From: CAZLBC01 sp964557575
GTDB taxonomy: Bacteria; Planctomycetota; Phycisphaerae; SM23-33
Assembly (NCBI GenBank): GCA_964557575.1
Contig: CAZLBC010000008.1
Span: 35,615 to 99,614, forward strand
Reading direction: 5' to 3'
Length of the DNA: 64,000 nucleotides
Each line of letters starts with the position of its first letter. Within the stretch, counting starts at the first letter, position 1. The translations under genes were made by a program, and so were the position numbers. Below, piece after piece: positions 43,045 to 52,652 of the stretch. The notes beneath the pieces are model-generated. The model was not told the origin of the DNA. It searched no databases and was given only the letters and a program-made list of their open reading frames with translations.

Positions 43045-44160
43045 GTGAAAACGAAAACGGTGTTCAACAAACGCAGGCGCGCCGTGTGGAAAGATGTGCG
43101 GGCGCGCCGCAAGGTCGACGTCATGCTGGTCACGAAACCGCAGGATGTCGGTTACCTGACCGGGTTCTCCGGCGCGGAGAACGGCGGGGCATACCTGGTT
43201 CTGTCCGGACGATGGAGCATCCTGATACCGGGGCGTTTCTACCGCGAACAGGCGATTGAGGAGTGTCCGGGACTGGAATTGTACAACGACAAGCCGGCTT
43301 CCTATGCCGCCGTGGCGGCAGTCATCAAGGGCCGCAACGTCAGGCAGATCGGCATACAATCGGAGGCCGTCACCCTGTCGAATATCAGGAAGATGCGGGA
43401 CGTCTTCGGGAAAAAAAGGTTCGTCGAACTCGAAGGCATGACGCACGCCGCACGAATGCGGAAGGAAGACGGAGAAATTTCCTGCGTCAGAAAGGCGGTG
43501 AGCATCGCCCGCCGCGCATTTGATCGGCTTACTGCGGCCGGCGCTGCGGGCATCGTCGGCAGGACGGAGCGGGATATTGCTTCCGAACTCGATTTCAGGA
43601 TGCGGGAACTCGGGGCGAAAAAAAGAAGTTTCGACACGATCGTGGCCTCCGGTCCCCACAGCAGCCGCTGTCACCACTTTCCCACGAAGCGCAGGATTCG
43701 TGCGGGCGAACCGTTGTTGATAGACTGGGGGGGCATGGTTGGAGAATACTGCAGCGACTTGACGCGTACGGTGTTCATCGGTAGAATCTCCCCTCAATTT
43801 GAGGAAATATACCTGACGGTCCGAAAGGCCTCCCGGGCCGCTATTGCGTCGATTCGGCCGGGCGTGCAGTGCGGAACGATTGACAGGGCCGCCAGGCAGG
43901 TCATTGAAGACGCGGGTTACGGCGAACGTTTTCACCACGGACTCGGACACGGACTCGGCAGAGAGGTCCACGAGGAGCCGTATTTGAAATCCGATGGCCG
44001 AACGCGTCTCGCCGGCGGCATGATAGTGACGGTGGAACCCGGGATTTACCTGCCCGGGAAAGGCGGGGTGAGAATAGAGGATGATATACTGGTAACGCCG
44101 GACGGGGCCGGAACACTGGCCGGACCGGCGAGCACGCTGGATAAGATACTACTTGCATGA
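43045..44160 (+). CDS. M24 metallopeptidase, Xaa-Pro aminopeptidase type
   Basis: 371 residues from the GTG at 43045, preceded by GGAGG; a TTG start overlapping the previous stop would add 20 residues. Metal ligands: Asp in LLIDWGGMVGEYCSDLTRT (two Asp), His in HHGLGHGLGREVHEEPY, Glu in VTVEPGIYL and Glu in RIEDDILV. The N-terminal creatinase-like domain includes VGYLTGFSGAE. It trims Xaa-Pro dipeptides; cytosolic. In many bacteria this gene sits with efp and accBC; efp is missing here. Confidence 0.9.
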   Translation: MKTKTVFNKRRRAVWKDVRARRKVDVMLVTKPQDVGYLTGFSGAENGGAYLVLSGRWSILIPGRFYREQAIEECPGLELYNDKPASYAAVAAVIKGRNVRQIGIQSEAVTLSNIRKMRDVFGKKRFVELEGMTHAARMRKEDGEISCVRKAVSIARRAFDRLTAAGAAGIVGRTERDIASELDFRMRELGAKKRSFDTIVASGPHSSRCHHFPTKRRIRAGEPLLIDWGGMVGEYCSDLTRTVFIGRISPQFEEIYLTVRKASRAAIASIRPGVQCGTIDRAARQVIEDAGYGERFHHGLGHGLGREVHEEPYLKSDGRTRLAGGMIVTVEPGIYLPGKGGVRIEDDILVTPDGAGTLAGPASTLDKILLA

Positions 44161-44240
44161 GAACGGTCAAACGGTTTTCGGCGTGGGTCCGTTGACTGTT
44201 TTTTCAGGCCGTCCGGAATACAAAAATCAGGATACAGACC

Positions 44241-44840
44241 ATGGCGCGAGCTAAGAAAAAGAAGAAAAAGAAGTCTGCAAAGAAGGCTCAAAAGAGGGCG
44301 AAAAAAACACCCCGGGCCGCACCGAAACGCGGGGCCGGTTCCGCGGGACGCGGACGGCCGGAGACGAATTCTCCCGCTATTGCCGACGTCGAGTACCTGA
44401 TGGAGCTCATGGAAGCCAGGGATATCGCCGAGGTCAGCATCGACGACGGTTCAAGCAGCATTTCGGTGAAACGAAATCTCGCCGCCGGCCCGATGGTTCC
44501 GCAGCATCCCGAATTGCGGCCGTCACCGCCGCCGCACGCGGCGCCTGCGGGAGCCGGCGAAGCGGTTGCGGAACCAGCGCCGGCGAAGGACGACGAGGAA
44601 CTGACTGAGATTACCAGCCCGATCGTCGGCACCTTTTATGCCGCACCGAGTCCGGAAAGCGATCCCTATGTGAAAACGGGAGATGTCGTCAACGCGGATA
44701 CGGTGGTGTGTATCGTTGAGGCGATGAAAGTCATGAACGAGATCAAGGCGGAGTGTGCCGGTACCATCGCTGAAATTTCCGTAGAGAACGCCGAGCCCGT
44801 GGAGTTCGGGCAGGTCATGTTTCGCGTCAGGCCCGAATAA
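44241..44840 (+). CDS. accB: Biotin carboxyl carrier protein of acetyl-CoA carboxylase, with polybasic N-terminus
   Basis: 199 residues. The C-terminal lipoyl-type domain carries the biotin site EAMKVMNEI; it begins at EITSPIVGTFY. A canonical AccB start (IADVEYLMELMEARDIAEVSI) is preceded by ~45 residues unusually rich in Lys and Arg (MARAKKKKKKKSAKKAQKRA at the start). The Pro/Ala linker is normal. Followed after 11 bp by accC with a GGAGG site. AccB accepts CO2 from AccC. Confidence 0.93.
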   Translation: MARAKKKKKKKSAKKAQKRAKKTPRAAPKRGAGSAGRGRPETNSPAIADVEYLMELMEARDIAEVSIDDGSSSISVKRNLAAGPMVPQHPELRPSPPPHAAPAGAGEAVAEPAPAKDDEELTEITSPIVGTFYAAPSPESDPYVKTGDVVNADTVVCIVEAMKVMNEIKAECAGTIAEISVENAEPVEFGQVMFRVRPE

Positions 44841-44851
44841 CGGAGGGTGAT

Positions 44852-46195
44852 ATGATTTCCCGCGTACTTATCGCCAACCGCGGCGAGATAGCGCTCCGTA
44901 TCATACGAGCCTGCAAAGAGTTGGATCTCGAAACCGTCGCCGTCTACTCGGAGGCCGACAGGGATTCAAGCTACCTTCACTTTGCGGACGAGGCCGTCTG
45001 TATCGGGAAAGCGCCCTCCGCCGAAAGCTATCTTAATATTCCCCGGATAATTGCGGCCGCCGAGATAACCGATGTCGACGCGATACATCCCGGGTACGGA
45101 TTTCTCGCAGAGAATGCCCATTTCGCGGAGATCTGTCGGGATTGCAAGATCAAGTTCGTCGGGCCGACGGTCGAGAACATGGAATTGCTCGGGGACAAGA
45201 TCAAGGCCAAGGAACTCGCCCGCAAGGTCGACGTGCCCACCACGCCGTCCAGTGACGGTGCCGTCGCGTCTGTAGACGAGGCATGTTCGTTCGCGGCGGA
45301 TATCGGGTACCCGGTAGTCTTGAAGGCTGCCGCCGGCGGGGGTGGACGCGGTATCCGATACGCGCACAACGAGGCGACCCTGAAATCGATTTTTCACCAG
45401 GCCGTTTCCGAAGCCGAAGCGGCATTCGGCGACGGAAGGGTATTCATGGAAAAGTGCATTGAAAATTTTCAGCACATGGAGGTTCAGATTTTCGGTGATG
45501 AGCACGGGAACGTCATACATTTCTGGGAACGCGAGTGTTCGGCCCAGCGGCGGAGCCAGAAGGTTATCGAACAGACGCCGGCGCCCGCCATCGATGATGA
45601 AAAACGAACATCGATTTGCGAGGCCTCGGCGCGGCTGGTGCGCGAGGCGGGGTACCAGAACGCCGGGACCGTGGAGTATATATACGACAAGGACGGGAAT
45701 TTCTATTTCATGGAGGTCAATACGCGTATCCAGGTGGAGCACTGCGTGACCGAGATGGTGACGGGAGTGGACCTGGTCAAGTTGCAGTTCCGCGTGGCCA
45801 TGGGTGAAAAACTGGGTCTCGCGCAGGAAGAGGTGAAGCAGGAGGGGGTCGCGCTCGAATGCCGCATTAACGCCGAGGACCCCTATAACGGATTCAGACC
45901 GAGTCCGGGGCCGGTGGAACACTTCTGTCCTCCGGGCGGATTGGGTATTCGCTGGGATTCGCACGTGTATCAGGGCTACGTGATACCGCCCACCTACGAC
46001 AGCATGATCGGCAAGCTCATCGTGCACCGTCCGAATCGCGCCGACACGCTCGCCGCTGCACGGAGGGCCCTCGATGAATTTATTATCAGGCCGACGAAAA
46101 CCACCATACCCCTGTGCCGGGAGATTCTGTCGCACGAGAAATTTGTCGAGGGTAGGTGGGATACCAAGATGATAGAACGGGAACTTATTCCGTGA
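44852..46195 (+). CDS. accC: Biotin carboxylase subunit of acetyl-CoA carboxylase
   Basis: 447 residues, the family length. N-terminal SRVLIANRGEIALRIIRAC; ATP-grasp glycine loop KAAAGGGGRGIRYA; and MEVNTRIQVEH with the catalytic Arg. ATP-dependent carboxylation of biotin on AccB is the first half of malonyl-CoA synthesis. It is coupled to accB by an 11-bp spacer. AccA/AccD are not in the window. Confidence 0.97.
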   Translation: MISRVLIANRGEIALRIIRACKELDLETVAVYSEADRDSSYLHFADEAVCIGKAPSAESYLNIPRIIAAAEITDVDAIHPGYGFLAENAHFAEICRDCKIKFVGPTVENMELLGDKIKAKELARKVDVPTTPSSDGAVASVDEACSFAADIGYPVVLKAAAGGGGRGIRYAHNEATLKSIFHQAVSEAEAAFGDGRVFMEKCIENFQHMEVQIFGDEHGNVIHFWERECSAQRRSQKVIEQTPAPAIDDEKRTSICEASARLVREAGYQNAGTVEYIYDKDGNFYFMEVNTRIQVEHCVTEMVTGVDLVKLQFRVAMGEKLGLAQEEVKQEGVALECRINAEDPYNGFRPSPGPVEHFCPPGGLGIRWDSHVYQGYVIPPTYDSMIGKLIVHRPNRADTLAAARRALDEFIIRPTKTTIPLCREILSHEKFVEGRWDTKMIERELIP

Positions 46196-46263
46196 ATTGA
46201 GTGGTGATTGTCGATTCGAGCCCGACACCGATAACACCCGGAAGCACATTTGGAGAATGAACC

Positions 46264-47475
46264 ATGTTGAAAGGTAATGCTGTCATCGGTCAGTCAGGCG
46301 GCCCCACGGCCGTGATCAACCAGTCGCTCGTCGGTCTCATCGAGAGACTCAAGAGATGCAGGAGCGTTCCGAAGATACTCGGCGCGAATCACGGTGTGCG
46401 GGGGATCGTGGATGAGCGATTCATCGACCTGAAAAAAATCAGCACATCCCGCATGGAACGACTGGCGCTGACACCCGGGGCCGGTCTCGGATCCAGCCGC
46501 GACAAGCCCGATGCGGCATATTGCGAGCAGATATTCGATGTGTTTCGCAAAAATAATGTCAGGTACTTCTTTTACATCGGCGGAAATGATTCGGCCGACA
46601 CCGCCCGCATCGTCGACGATATGGCCACCCGGGACGACTACGAGTTGAAAACGTTTCACGTTCCGAAGACCATTGACAACGATCTGCGGGTGACCGATCA
46701 CACGCCCGGCTACGGGTCCGCCGCAAAGTTCGTCGCCAGCGCCTTCGCGGGCGAAGACCGCGACAACGCGGCTCTGCCGGGTATTAAGATCAGCGTGGTC
46801 ATGGGCAGGGACGCGGGATGGCTGACCGCCGCCAGCGTCCTGGCAAAACAGGGGCAACAATGCGGTCCCCACCTGGTGTATGTCCCGGAGATCCCGTTCG
46901 TCGTGGAACAGTTTTGCGATGACGTTCAGCAGGTGTATTCCCGCCTCGGTCGCTGCCTGATCGCGGTTTCAGAAGGGATTTGCGATGAGACGGGAACGCC
47001 GGTGGCGGCGAACCTCGCCGAGAGGCTCGGACACCGCGTTGAACGAGACAGCCATGGCAACGTTCAGCTTTCCGGAAAAGGCGCCCTCGGTGACTTTCTG
47101 TCCGATCTGCTCAAGGCGGAACTGAAAAGGCCCTATAAAACGCTCCGGGTCAGGGCGGATACCTACGGGTATCTCCAGAGAAGCTTTGCGGGGTATGCGA
47201 GCGAAATTGACCGGACCGAAGCCAGGGAGTGCGGGCGGAAGGCCGCCGAACTCGCCCTGGAGGGAAGGGTGGAGGGCTCGGTTATCATGAAACGGGCGAA
47301 GACCAAGAAGTACGGCATCACCTACGATTGCACGGCGTTGAAAAACGTCGCGAAGGAAACCAAGAACGTGCCCAGGAAGTTTATCAACCGGGCGGGTAAC
47401 GGGATCACCAAGGCCTATGTCGATTACGCGCTGCCGCTGGTCGGGCAGCTCCCGCCGATAGAGATATTGTATTAA
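46264..47475 (+). CDS. pfp: 6-phosphofructokinase, pyrophosphate-type
   Basis: 403 residues. Starts KGNAVIGQSGGPTAVINQSL. Contains YIGGNDSADTA, where ATP enzymes have GGDGS, and PKTIDNDL, MGRDAGWL. The NDS pair and Lys-containing PKTIDND point to PPi rather than ATP as phosphoryl donor, as in spirochaete and planctomycete enzymes. Fructose 6-phosphate to fructose 1,6-bisphosphate, reversible in PPi-type enzymes. Convergent with scpB. Confidence 0.88.
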   Translation: MLKGNAVIGQSGGPTAVINQSLVGLIERLKRCRSVPKILGANHGVRGIVDERFIDLKKISTSRMERLALTPGAGLGSSRDKPDAAYCEQIFDVFRKNNVRYFFYIGGNDSADTARIVDDMATRDDYELKTFHVPKTIDNDLRVTDHTPGYGSAAKFVASAFAGEDRDNAALPGIKISVVMGRDAGWLTAASVLAKQGQQCGPHLVYVPEIPFVVEQFCDDVQQVYSRLGRCLIAVSEGICDETGTPVAANLAERLGHRVERDSHGNVQLSGKGALGDFLSDLLKAELKRPYKTLRVRADTYGYLQRSFAGYASEIDRTEARECGRKAAELALEGRVEGSVIMKRAKTKKYGITYDCTALKNVAKETKNVPRKFINRAGNGITKAYVDYALPLVGQLPPIEILY

Positions 47476-47476
47476 T

Positions 47477-47499
47477 CGGAATCAACAGCCGTTATTCCG
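47477..47499. terminator. Hairpin between pfp and scpB
   Basis: CGGAAT ... ATTCCG, 6-bp stem, 11-base loop, in and just beyond the 16-bp gap between two convergent genes. Possible bidirectional terminator. Confidence 0.35.
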
Positions 47500-48190
47500 G
47501 ATCGCTGTCCGTCTGCGATTCTTCGCCGGACTCTGTTTCCTGCTGCTGCGTGTCCGCTGTTTCGCTGTCCGCGGGTGCGCTGCTCGGCTTGGTCGAGGGT
47601 GTGCGAAGTTCCTCGGCCCGGGGCAGATCATCGAGCGTTCCGAGTCCGAAAATATCGAGAAATGTCTTTGTGGTCCCGTACAGCATCGGACGACCGATAA
47701 CCGGGGCCCGTCCGGTTATTTTGACCAGTTTTTTCTCTATCAGGTTTCTGATGACTTCCCCGCTGGCCACGCCGCGAATCGCCTCGACATCCGCGCGGAG
47801 TATCGGTTGGCGGTAGGCGATAATCGCCAGCGTCTCGAGCGCCGCGCGGCTCAGGCTGGTTTCCTTCCTCGATTTCTTCAACTCCTTGAGGATATCGAAA
47901 TATTCGGGTTTCGACATCATCTGGTAACCGCCGGCGATTTGCTGTATGCGAAAAGTGTTGGCTGATTCTTCGTACTTCCGGTTGAGATTGTCTATCGCCT
48001 TTTTCACCATTCCCTGCGACAGTTCTGTAATCCGCGCAATGCGCGAGAGCGGTACCGGGGCGTCGCTCGCGAAGAGCAACGCCTCAACGGCCGAAGCCGA
48101 CTCGCGTTCCTGCGCGGAGAGCGTTACCGGTGCGTCGGATTCCGGGTCCGGTGCTGATCCGTTGTATTGTTCGCTGTTATGTTCAGCCAC
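47492..48190 (-). CDS. scpB: Segregation and condensation protein B
   Basis: 232 residues from the GTG at 48190, preceded by AGGAG at good distance. A longer open frame adds 29 residues without a site. Two winged-helix domains: SAVEALLFASDAPVPLSRIA and RAALETLAIIAYRQPILRADVEAIRGVASG. Partner of SMC/ScpA in condensing chromosomes. It is more acidic in its C-terminal tail (QQQETESGEESQTDSD). scpA is not adjacent in the window. Confidence 0.9.
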   Translation of the reverse strand: MAEHNSEQYNGSAPDPESDAPVTLSAQERESASAVEALLFASDAPVPLSRIARITELSQGMVKKAIDNLNRKYEESANTFRIQQIAGGYQMMSKPEYFDILKELKKSRKETSLSRAALETLAIIAYRQPILRADVEAIRGVASGEVIRNLIEKKLVKITGRAPVIGRPMLYGTTKTFLDIFGLGTLDDLPRAEELRTPSTKPSSAPADSETADTQQQETESGEESQTDSDPE

Positions 48191-48583
48191 GTGATTGCTC
48201 CTGCCGGGACACGCCCGTCCCGATACGTGCAATACGGTTTCGGCAAAAAGCTTAAGGATATACCGATAAAATAGCAACCCCCTCCGTTCGGCCCCGGGAG
48301 GGGGCGTCGTGATCCGGCGGTGACAAACACCGGAAAATGTCGTCTTCCGGTGAATTCATGCGGAGGGCTGAATATAATTGTATAGTGAAAACAGTTGTTA
48401 TTTTCCTCGTGATAGGATGTAATATCAGCTTTGGTGAGAAACGACGGGATACGCTGTTACCGGGCTGATTCAATGTAATGATGTTTTTCTTACGGTACCA
48501 TAATAAAATGGAAACCGGCGAGGGAGCATAATACTTCAAGGTTGCCACGGCAAGCATTTGGGACTGTTTCGGGGAGAGGTGCT
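48191..48583. other. 393-bp divergent intergenic region with two perfect hairpins
   Basis: No gene is supported here between scpB and the signal-transduction gene. It holds two perfect 8-bp hairpins: CCCCCTCC/GGAGGGGG (48278-48304, 11-base loop) and CACCGGAA/TTCCGGTG (48328-48352, 9-base loop), 23 bp apart, then an AT-rich stretch with CATAAT at about 48500. The first lies in the 5' leader of scpB and could affect its expression. Confidence 0.5.
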
Positions 48584-49780
48584 ATGCGGATTTTGGTAGC
48601 GGAAGACGAAAAAATGGCGCGGTTTGCCCTGCGGACGTCGCTTTCCGCGTGGGGACACGAGGTCGTGGAGGCGGCGGACGGCGAAACAGCGCTCCAAATC
48701 CTCCAAAGCGAAAGTTACCCCCGGCTCGCGATTCTCGACTGGGCCATGCCCGGCCTCAGCGGTATCGATGTCTGCAGCAGGGTACGGAGCGAAACCGGCG
48801 AGACAAAAGACTATATCTACATGATTTTCGTGACGGGAAAACAGGAATCCGAGGATATGGTCGCCGGTTTCGATGCCGGGATCGACGATTACATTATCAA
48901 GCCGTTCGAGCCGATGGAGTTGCGCGCCCGGATTACCGCGGGCGCCCGGATACTTGAACTTCACGACCAGCTCCGCGAGGCGCGCAACAAGGCGGAACGA
49001 TCGCGGCTGGAACTCATGAGGCTCAACGAGAGCCTCGAGGCCATTGTGGAGGAGCGGACGCACCATATTCAGGAACTGCTTGACCAGCGAAACCATGTTT
49101 TACGGCAGTTCGGAAACGATCTGCAAACCCCCTTGATGCCGATGGTGACAAAGCTGCCGCTGCTGGAGGAACATATCGAAAACGAGGAAGGTCAGAAAAT
49201 CCTGGAGGCAACCCTCAAGAATACGGAGTATATGAACCGCCTGATTGAAAAAACGGTTGAACTGGCACGGATGAATTCTGAGGAGTTCGCGCTGCAGTTT
49301 GAAGAGGTGGATCTATCTTCGGTCATCAGTGACGTCGCCGCGCACCTGTCCACCCGACTCGAAATGAAAGGTATCGAGTTGCACAACCATGTGCGGGATG
49401 CCCTGCATGTCGACGGCAGCCCCGAGTTTCTGAAGGAATTGTTCGAGTCGGTTCTCGGGAACGCGGTGAAATTCATGGGTGGCCCGGGACGAATTGAAAT
49501 CAAAAAGAAACACGAAGGACTGCGGGTGGTGATAGAGATCTCCGATACCGGCGAGGGTATGAGTTCCGATGAACTTTCCCGTGCCTTTGACGAGTTCTAC
49601 AAGGCGCACGAATCGAAACCGTACGATCTGTCTACCGGGCTGGGACTGACGATCTGCCGCAGGATAGTCGAAAAACACGGTGGTAGCATCTGGATCGAAA
49701 GTGAGGGAAAGTGGCAGGGGACAACGGTGAGTATTTCACTGAGAGCCCACAAAGCCGGGCCGGTTGAATCCGTCCGCTAA
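48584..49780 (+). CDS. Receiver domain fused to a histidine-kinase-like core lacking the phospho-histidine
   Basis: 398 residues from the ATG at 48584 (GGAGAGG upstream). Receiver ~1-120: acidic pair E7/D8, phosphoacceptor D52 (AILDWAMPG), K106 (IIKPFEP). A coiled coil (~125-170) then a kinase-like core. The H-box reads FGNDLQTPLMPMV with Asn at 178 where related proteins have HDLxTPL. The ATP-binding parts look intact: N293, DTGEG (~321), GLGL (~352). It would therefore bind ATP and receive phosphate but not autophosphorylate. Probably a sensor-less signalling switch. Divergent from scpB. Confidence 0.85.
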   Translation: MRILVAEDEKMARFALRTSLSAWGHEVVEAADGETALQILQSESYPRLAILDWAMPGLSGIDVCSRVRSETGETKDYIYMIFVTGKQESEDMVAGFDAGIDDYIIKPFEPMELRARITAGARILELHDQLREARNKAERSRLELMRLNESLEAIVEERTHHIQELLDQRNHVLRQFGNDLQTPLMPMVTKLPLLEEHIENEEGQKILEATLKNTEYMNRLIEKTVELARMNSEEFALQFEEVDLSSVISDVAAHLSTRLEMKGIELHNHVRDALHVDGSPEFLKELFESVLGNAVKFMGGPGRIEIKKKHEGLRVVIEISDTGEGMSSDELSRAFDEFYKAHESKPYDLSTGLGLTICRRIVEKHGGSIWIESEGKWQGTTVSISLRAHKAGPVESVR

Positions 49781-49795
49781 ATCTGCTGCCGCGGG

Positions 49796-50056
49796 TTATT
49801 CTTCGGTGTCTCCGCCGGGCTCATCCGGGGCATCGGTCTCTTCGAGCGTCCCGTCTTCTGTTTCCGACAGTACCCTGATTTTCTGCTCGGCGTCGTCGAG
49901 TATCGACCGGCAGGTTTCGATCAATTTCATGCCGTCGGCGTACTTTTCAATGGACTGTTCGAGAGACACCTCTCCGCTTTCGATGTCGGCAACGATTTTT
50001 TCCAGCGTTCCAATCGCTTTCTCGAATGACACTTTCCGTTTTTCTTTTTCAACCAC
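49796..50056 (-). CDS. xseB: Exodeoxyribonuclease VII small subunit
   Basis: 86 residues. XseB signature FEKAIGTLEKIVADIESGEVSLEQSIEKYADGMKLI. The last ~20 residues are acidic. It overlaps the 3' end of xseA by 8 bp, the usual order. It pairs with XseA to make oligonucleotides from single-stranded DNA. Confidence 0.93.
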   Translation of the reverse strand: MVEKEKRKVSFEKAIGTLEKIVADIESGEVSLEQSIEKYADGMKLIETCRSILDDAEQKIRVLSETEDGTLEETDAPDEPGGDTEE

Positions 50057-51596
50057 GATCGTTCTCCCTGTTTGGTTGATTGCCGTCCGGGTTCGGCGTG
50101 CTTCGCACCGTTCCGTCGCAGAGTTCGGTCACGAGTTCTGCGGCCGTACGGGCATCCGCGGCGCGGCGCATGACCGTGCCGTCCTGGTTCCTCGTTACGC
50201 TGTACCCCCGCGAAAGGACACTGCGGTAGCTGATTGCCTCCAGCTGTCTGGTCGTCGCTTCAAGGCGCTGACGTGCCAGCGCCAGCTTGTGCCGCGGATG
50301 CCATTGCCCCAGGCGCTGCGCGACTGTTGCCATCCGGTCTCCCGATTGTTTTACGCGGCCGCCGAGAATCCACTTCAGCCGCTGGTATACCGTGCGCAGT
50401 CTGCCGCGGGCTCGCTCGATGAGTCGGCCGGGATGCAGGGCGCATAACGTGGATGCCCGCTGTTCCAGCATCCGGTAAGAGATCGACAGGCGCGTGCCGA
50501 CCGCTGTGCGCAGATTGTTTGACAGTTCATCAACGTGACGCATTTCGGTGCGGATCCTCCCGCCCGGATCGCGGAAAAACGCCGAACGCCCGATTGCTTC
50601 GAGGGTTTTTCGGGCAACGGCGAGGTTATTCGACAACGCGCGGTTCAGTGTCCCCGCGGTGTTCCGGAGATGCCGCCGCAGTTCTTCCCTGTCGGGTACG
50701 GCCGCCTCCGCCGCCGCGGTGGGTGTTGCGGCTCTGAGATCGGCCGTAAAGTCGGCAATCGTGAAATCGATTTCGTGTCCGACGCCGGAAATAACCGGTA
50801 TCGCCGAATCGAATATGGCCCGCGCAAGGACTTCGTCGTTAAACGGCCACAGGTCTTCGAGACTGCCGCCGCCCCGGGAAACGATGATGGTGTCGATTTC
50901 GTACTCAGACGCGTGTGCATTCAGCGAGGCGACCGCCCGCGCCAGTTCCTGTCCGGCATGCTCCCCCTGGACGGGCGACGGGAACACGTACACCGTCGAC
51001 GGGGGCCACCGCCGTTCCAGCGTTTTTACAATGTCCCGTATGGCCGCACCCGATGCGCTGGTGATCACGCCGATCGAACGCGGAAACGTCGGGATGTTTT
51101 TTTTGTATTCCCGGTCGAACAGACCTTCTGATTCCAGTTTTTGCTTCAGGCGGCGGAACTCCAGTTCAAGGGCGCCTTCTCCCCGGGGGGTGATCCTGCT
51201 TACCTGCAGTTGCAGGCGACCCCGCAGTTCATACACGTCGACACGGCCGGAGACGAGCACTTCCATGCCGTCTGCCGGTTCGCATCCAAGGCCGGACCTG
51301 CGAGAGCGCCACATCACGCATTCCAAACTGCAGCGGGCATCCTTGAGGCTGAAGTAGAGATGGCCCGCACCGGAGATATGAATATTGCTGATTTCACCGA
51401 CGACCTGTATGGTTTCGTCAAAGGCCGATGTCAGCGAGGATTTGATGGACTGGACGAGCGCGGATACCGTGAACTCATCGGTTTTCTTCGCCGCGGGGAC
51501 GGATTTTTCGCCGGTGTCGAACGAGCCGATATCCGGCTGCTCTCCCGGTCCTTTCGCCTCGCTGAAGTCGAATAATGTATTCTGGCGACCGGCCAT
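50049..51596 (-). CDS. xseA: Exodeoxyribonuclease VII large subunit
   Basis: 515 residues from the ATG at 51596 (MAGRQNTLFDF), although no good ribosome-binding site is visible; much longer upstream frames lack the family start. OB-fold domain EISNIHISGAGHLYFSLKDA, catalytic domain with GVITSASGAAIRDI, VSRGGGSLEDLWPFNDE and SGVGHEIDFTIAD, then long coiled-coil helices (~330-460). It has an extra ~30-residue N-terminal extension rich in Glu, Lys and Ser. Works with XseB, coded just downstream. Confidence 0.93.
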   Translation of the reverse strand: MAGRQNTLFDFSEAKGPGEQPDIGSFDTGEKSVPAAKKTDEFTVSALVQSIKSSLTSAFDETIQVVGEISNIHISGAGHLYFSLKDARCSLECVMWRSRRSGLGCEPADGMEVLVSGRVDVYELRGRLQLQVSRITPRGEGALELEFRRLKQKLESEGLFDREYKKNIPTFPRSIGVITSASGAAIRDIVKTLERRWPPSTVYVFPSPVQGEHAGQELARAVASLNAHASEYEIDTIIVSRGGGSLEDLWPFNDEVLARAIFDSAIPVISGVGHEIDFTIADFTADLRAATPTAAAEAAVPDREELRRHLRNTAGTLNRALSNNLAVARKTLEAIGRSAFFRDPGGRIRTEMRHVDELSNNLRTAVGTRLSISYRMLEQRASTLCALHPGRLIERARGRLRTVYQRLKWILGGRVKQSGDRMATVAQRLGQWHPRHKLALARQRLEATTRQLEAISYRSVLSRGYSVTRNQDGTVMRRAADARTAAELVTELCDGTVRSTPNPDGNQPNRENDRG

Positions 51597-51792
51597 TGCG
51601 GGGACATTGTACACAGTGGGCCGGATGATTTGAAGGAGGGGATGCAAAAGGCCCCGCGGTTGATGTTCACTGCGACCGATTCCCGTCGTGACAAGCTGTC
51701 GTTCAAGACGCCGTGGTGACCGGAACGGGTAGTGTTGCAAATGCTGAATATTTGTTGCATAATAGTACGATATACCTGTTGGGAGAGTGCAT

Positions 51793-52545
51793 ATGAAGAC
51801 AACCGTGTTGCGAAGCAGGATAACAGCACTCGTGCTGTGCTGTCTGTCGATGGCATTCGTCGGGTGCGAAGAAAAATACCAGGAGCGGGAGATCGACGAC
51901 CCGTACGATAAGGACCTTGACGGGGAAATGCCCCCGACGATATTTCGTCCGGAATACATCAGCCAGGAAGACTTGAACCGGGGTGTCGAGGTTTCCGAAA
52001 CGGCGGGGCCGAAAACCGGCGTCAAGGCCGTTTCGAGCGGAACCGATGAGCCCAAGGACATACTGCTTGCCTACGCGGCTGCACTCAAGCAGGAAAACCT
52101 GACGGGCGCGATTGATTGTATCAATCCCAGCGCCGAAAACAGGGTGTTTGTTGAAGGCATGATGAAGTATGCCGTATCCGTCGCATCCTTCGTCAACAAG
52201 CTGCAGGGAGCGTACGGCGAGGATGTCATGGCCGACGTGACATTCGGGGAGATTCCCGATACCGAGATCATCGTGCTTCCCGAAAAGGCGCAGCAGATGG
52301 GGGTTTCCGTCAGCGAGGACACCGCAAGCCTTCCGCCACCGCACGGGGCTAAACTGGAACTCAGTAAAAAAGACGAGAAATGGTATATCGGGTTAAAAGG
52401 CATACCGGCCGACGACCCCACCAAGACAGCGCTGCTTCAGAAATATGAAGCCGTCAGGAAAAAGGTCGAAGAACTCGGCGAGATGATCGGGGGAGAAAAC
52501 ACCAAGGCGGAAACGCTGGTAGACGAATTTGTCAATGCATTCTAG
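51793..52545 (+). CDS. Lipoprotein of unknown function
   Basis: 250 residues from the ATG at 51793 (GGGAGAG upstream). Signal peptide with the lipobox-like FVGC at ~24-27, so probably anchored to a membrane. The mature part begins acidic (EEKYQEREIDDPYDKDLDGE), then a domain of alternating helix and strand (DILLAYAAALKQENLTGAID ... KDEKWYIGLKG), the plan of DUF4878-like exported domains. Not recognised further. Confidence 0.7.
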   Translation: MKTTVLRSRITALVLCCLSMAFVGCEEKYQEREIDDPYDKDLDGEMPPTIFRPEYISQEDLNRGVEVSETAGPKTGVKAVSSGTDEPKDILLAYAAALKQENLTGAIDCINPSAENRVFVEGMMKYAVSVASFVNKLQGAYGEDVMADVTFGEIPDTEIIVLPEKAQQMGVSVSEDTASLPPPHGAKLELSKKDEKWYIGLKGIPADDPTKTALLQKYEAVRKKVEELGEMIGGENTKAETLVDEFVNAF

Positions 52546-52652
52546 GCGGCTGCCGCCGCCGGCAGCGGTACCTGATCGCCTTGAGTCGCCGCCGCTGTCG
52601 GGAACCGGTGACGGTTTGCCGGCGGCCGTGCGCGGTGCGGAGCCCGGCCACG

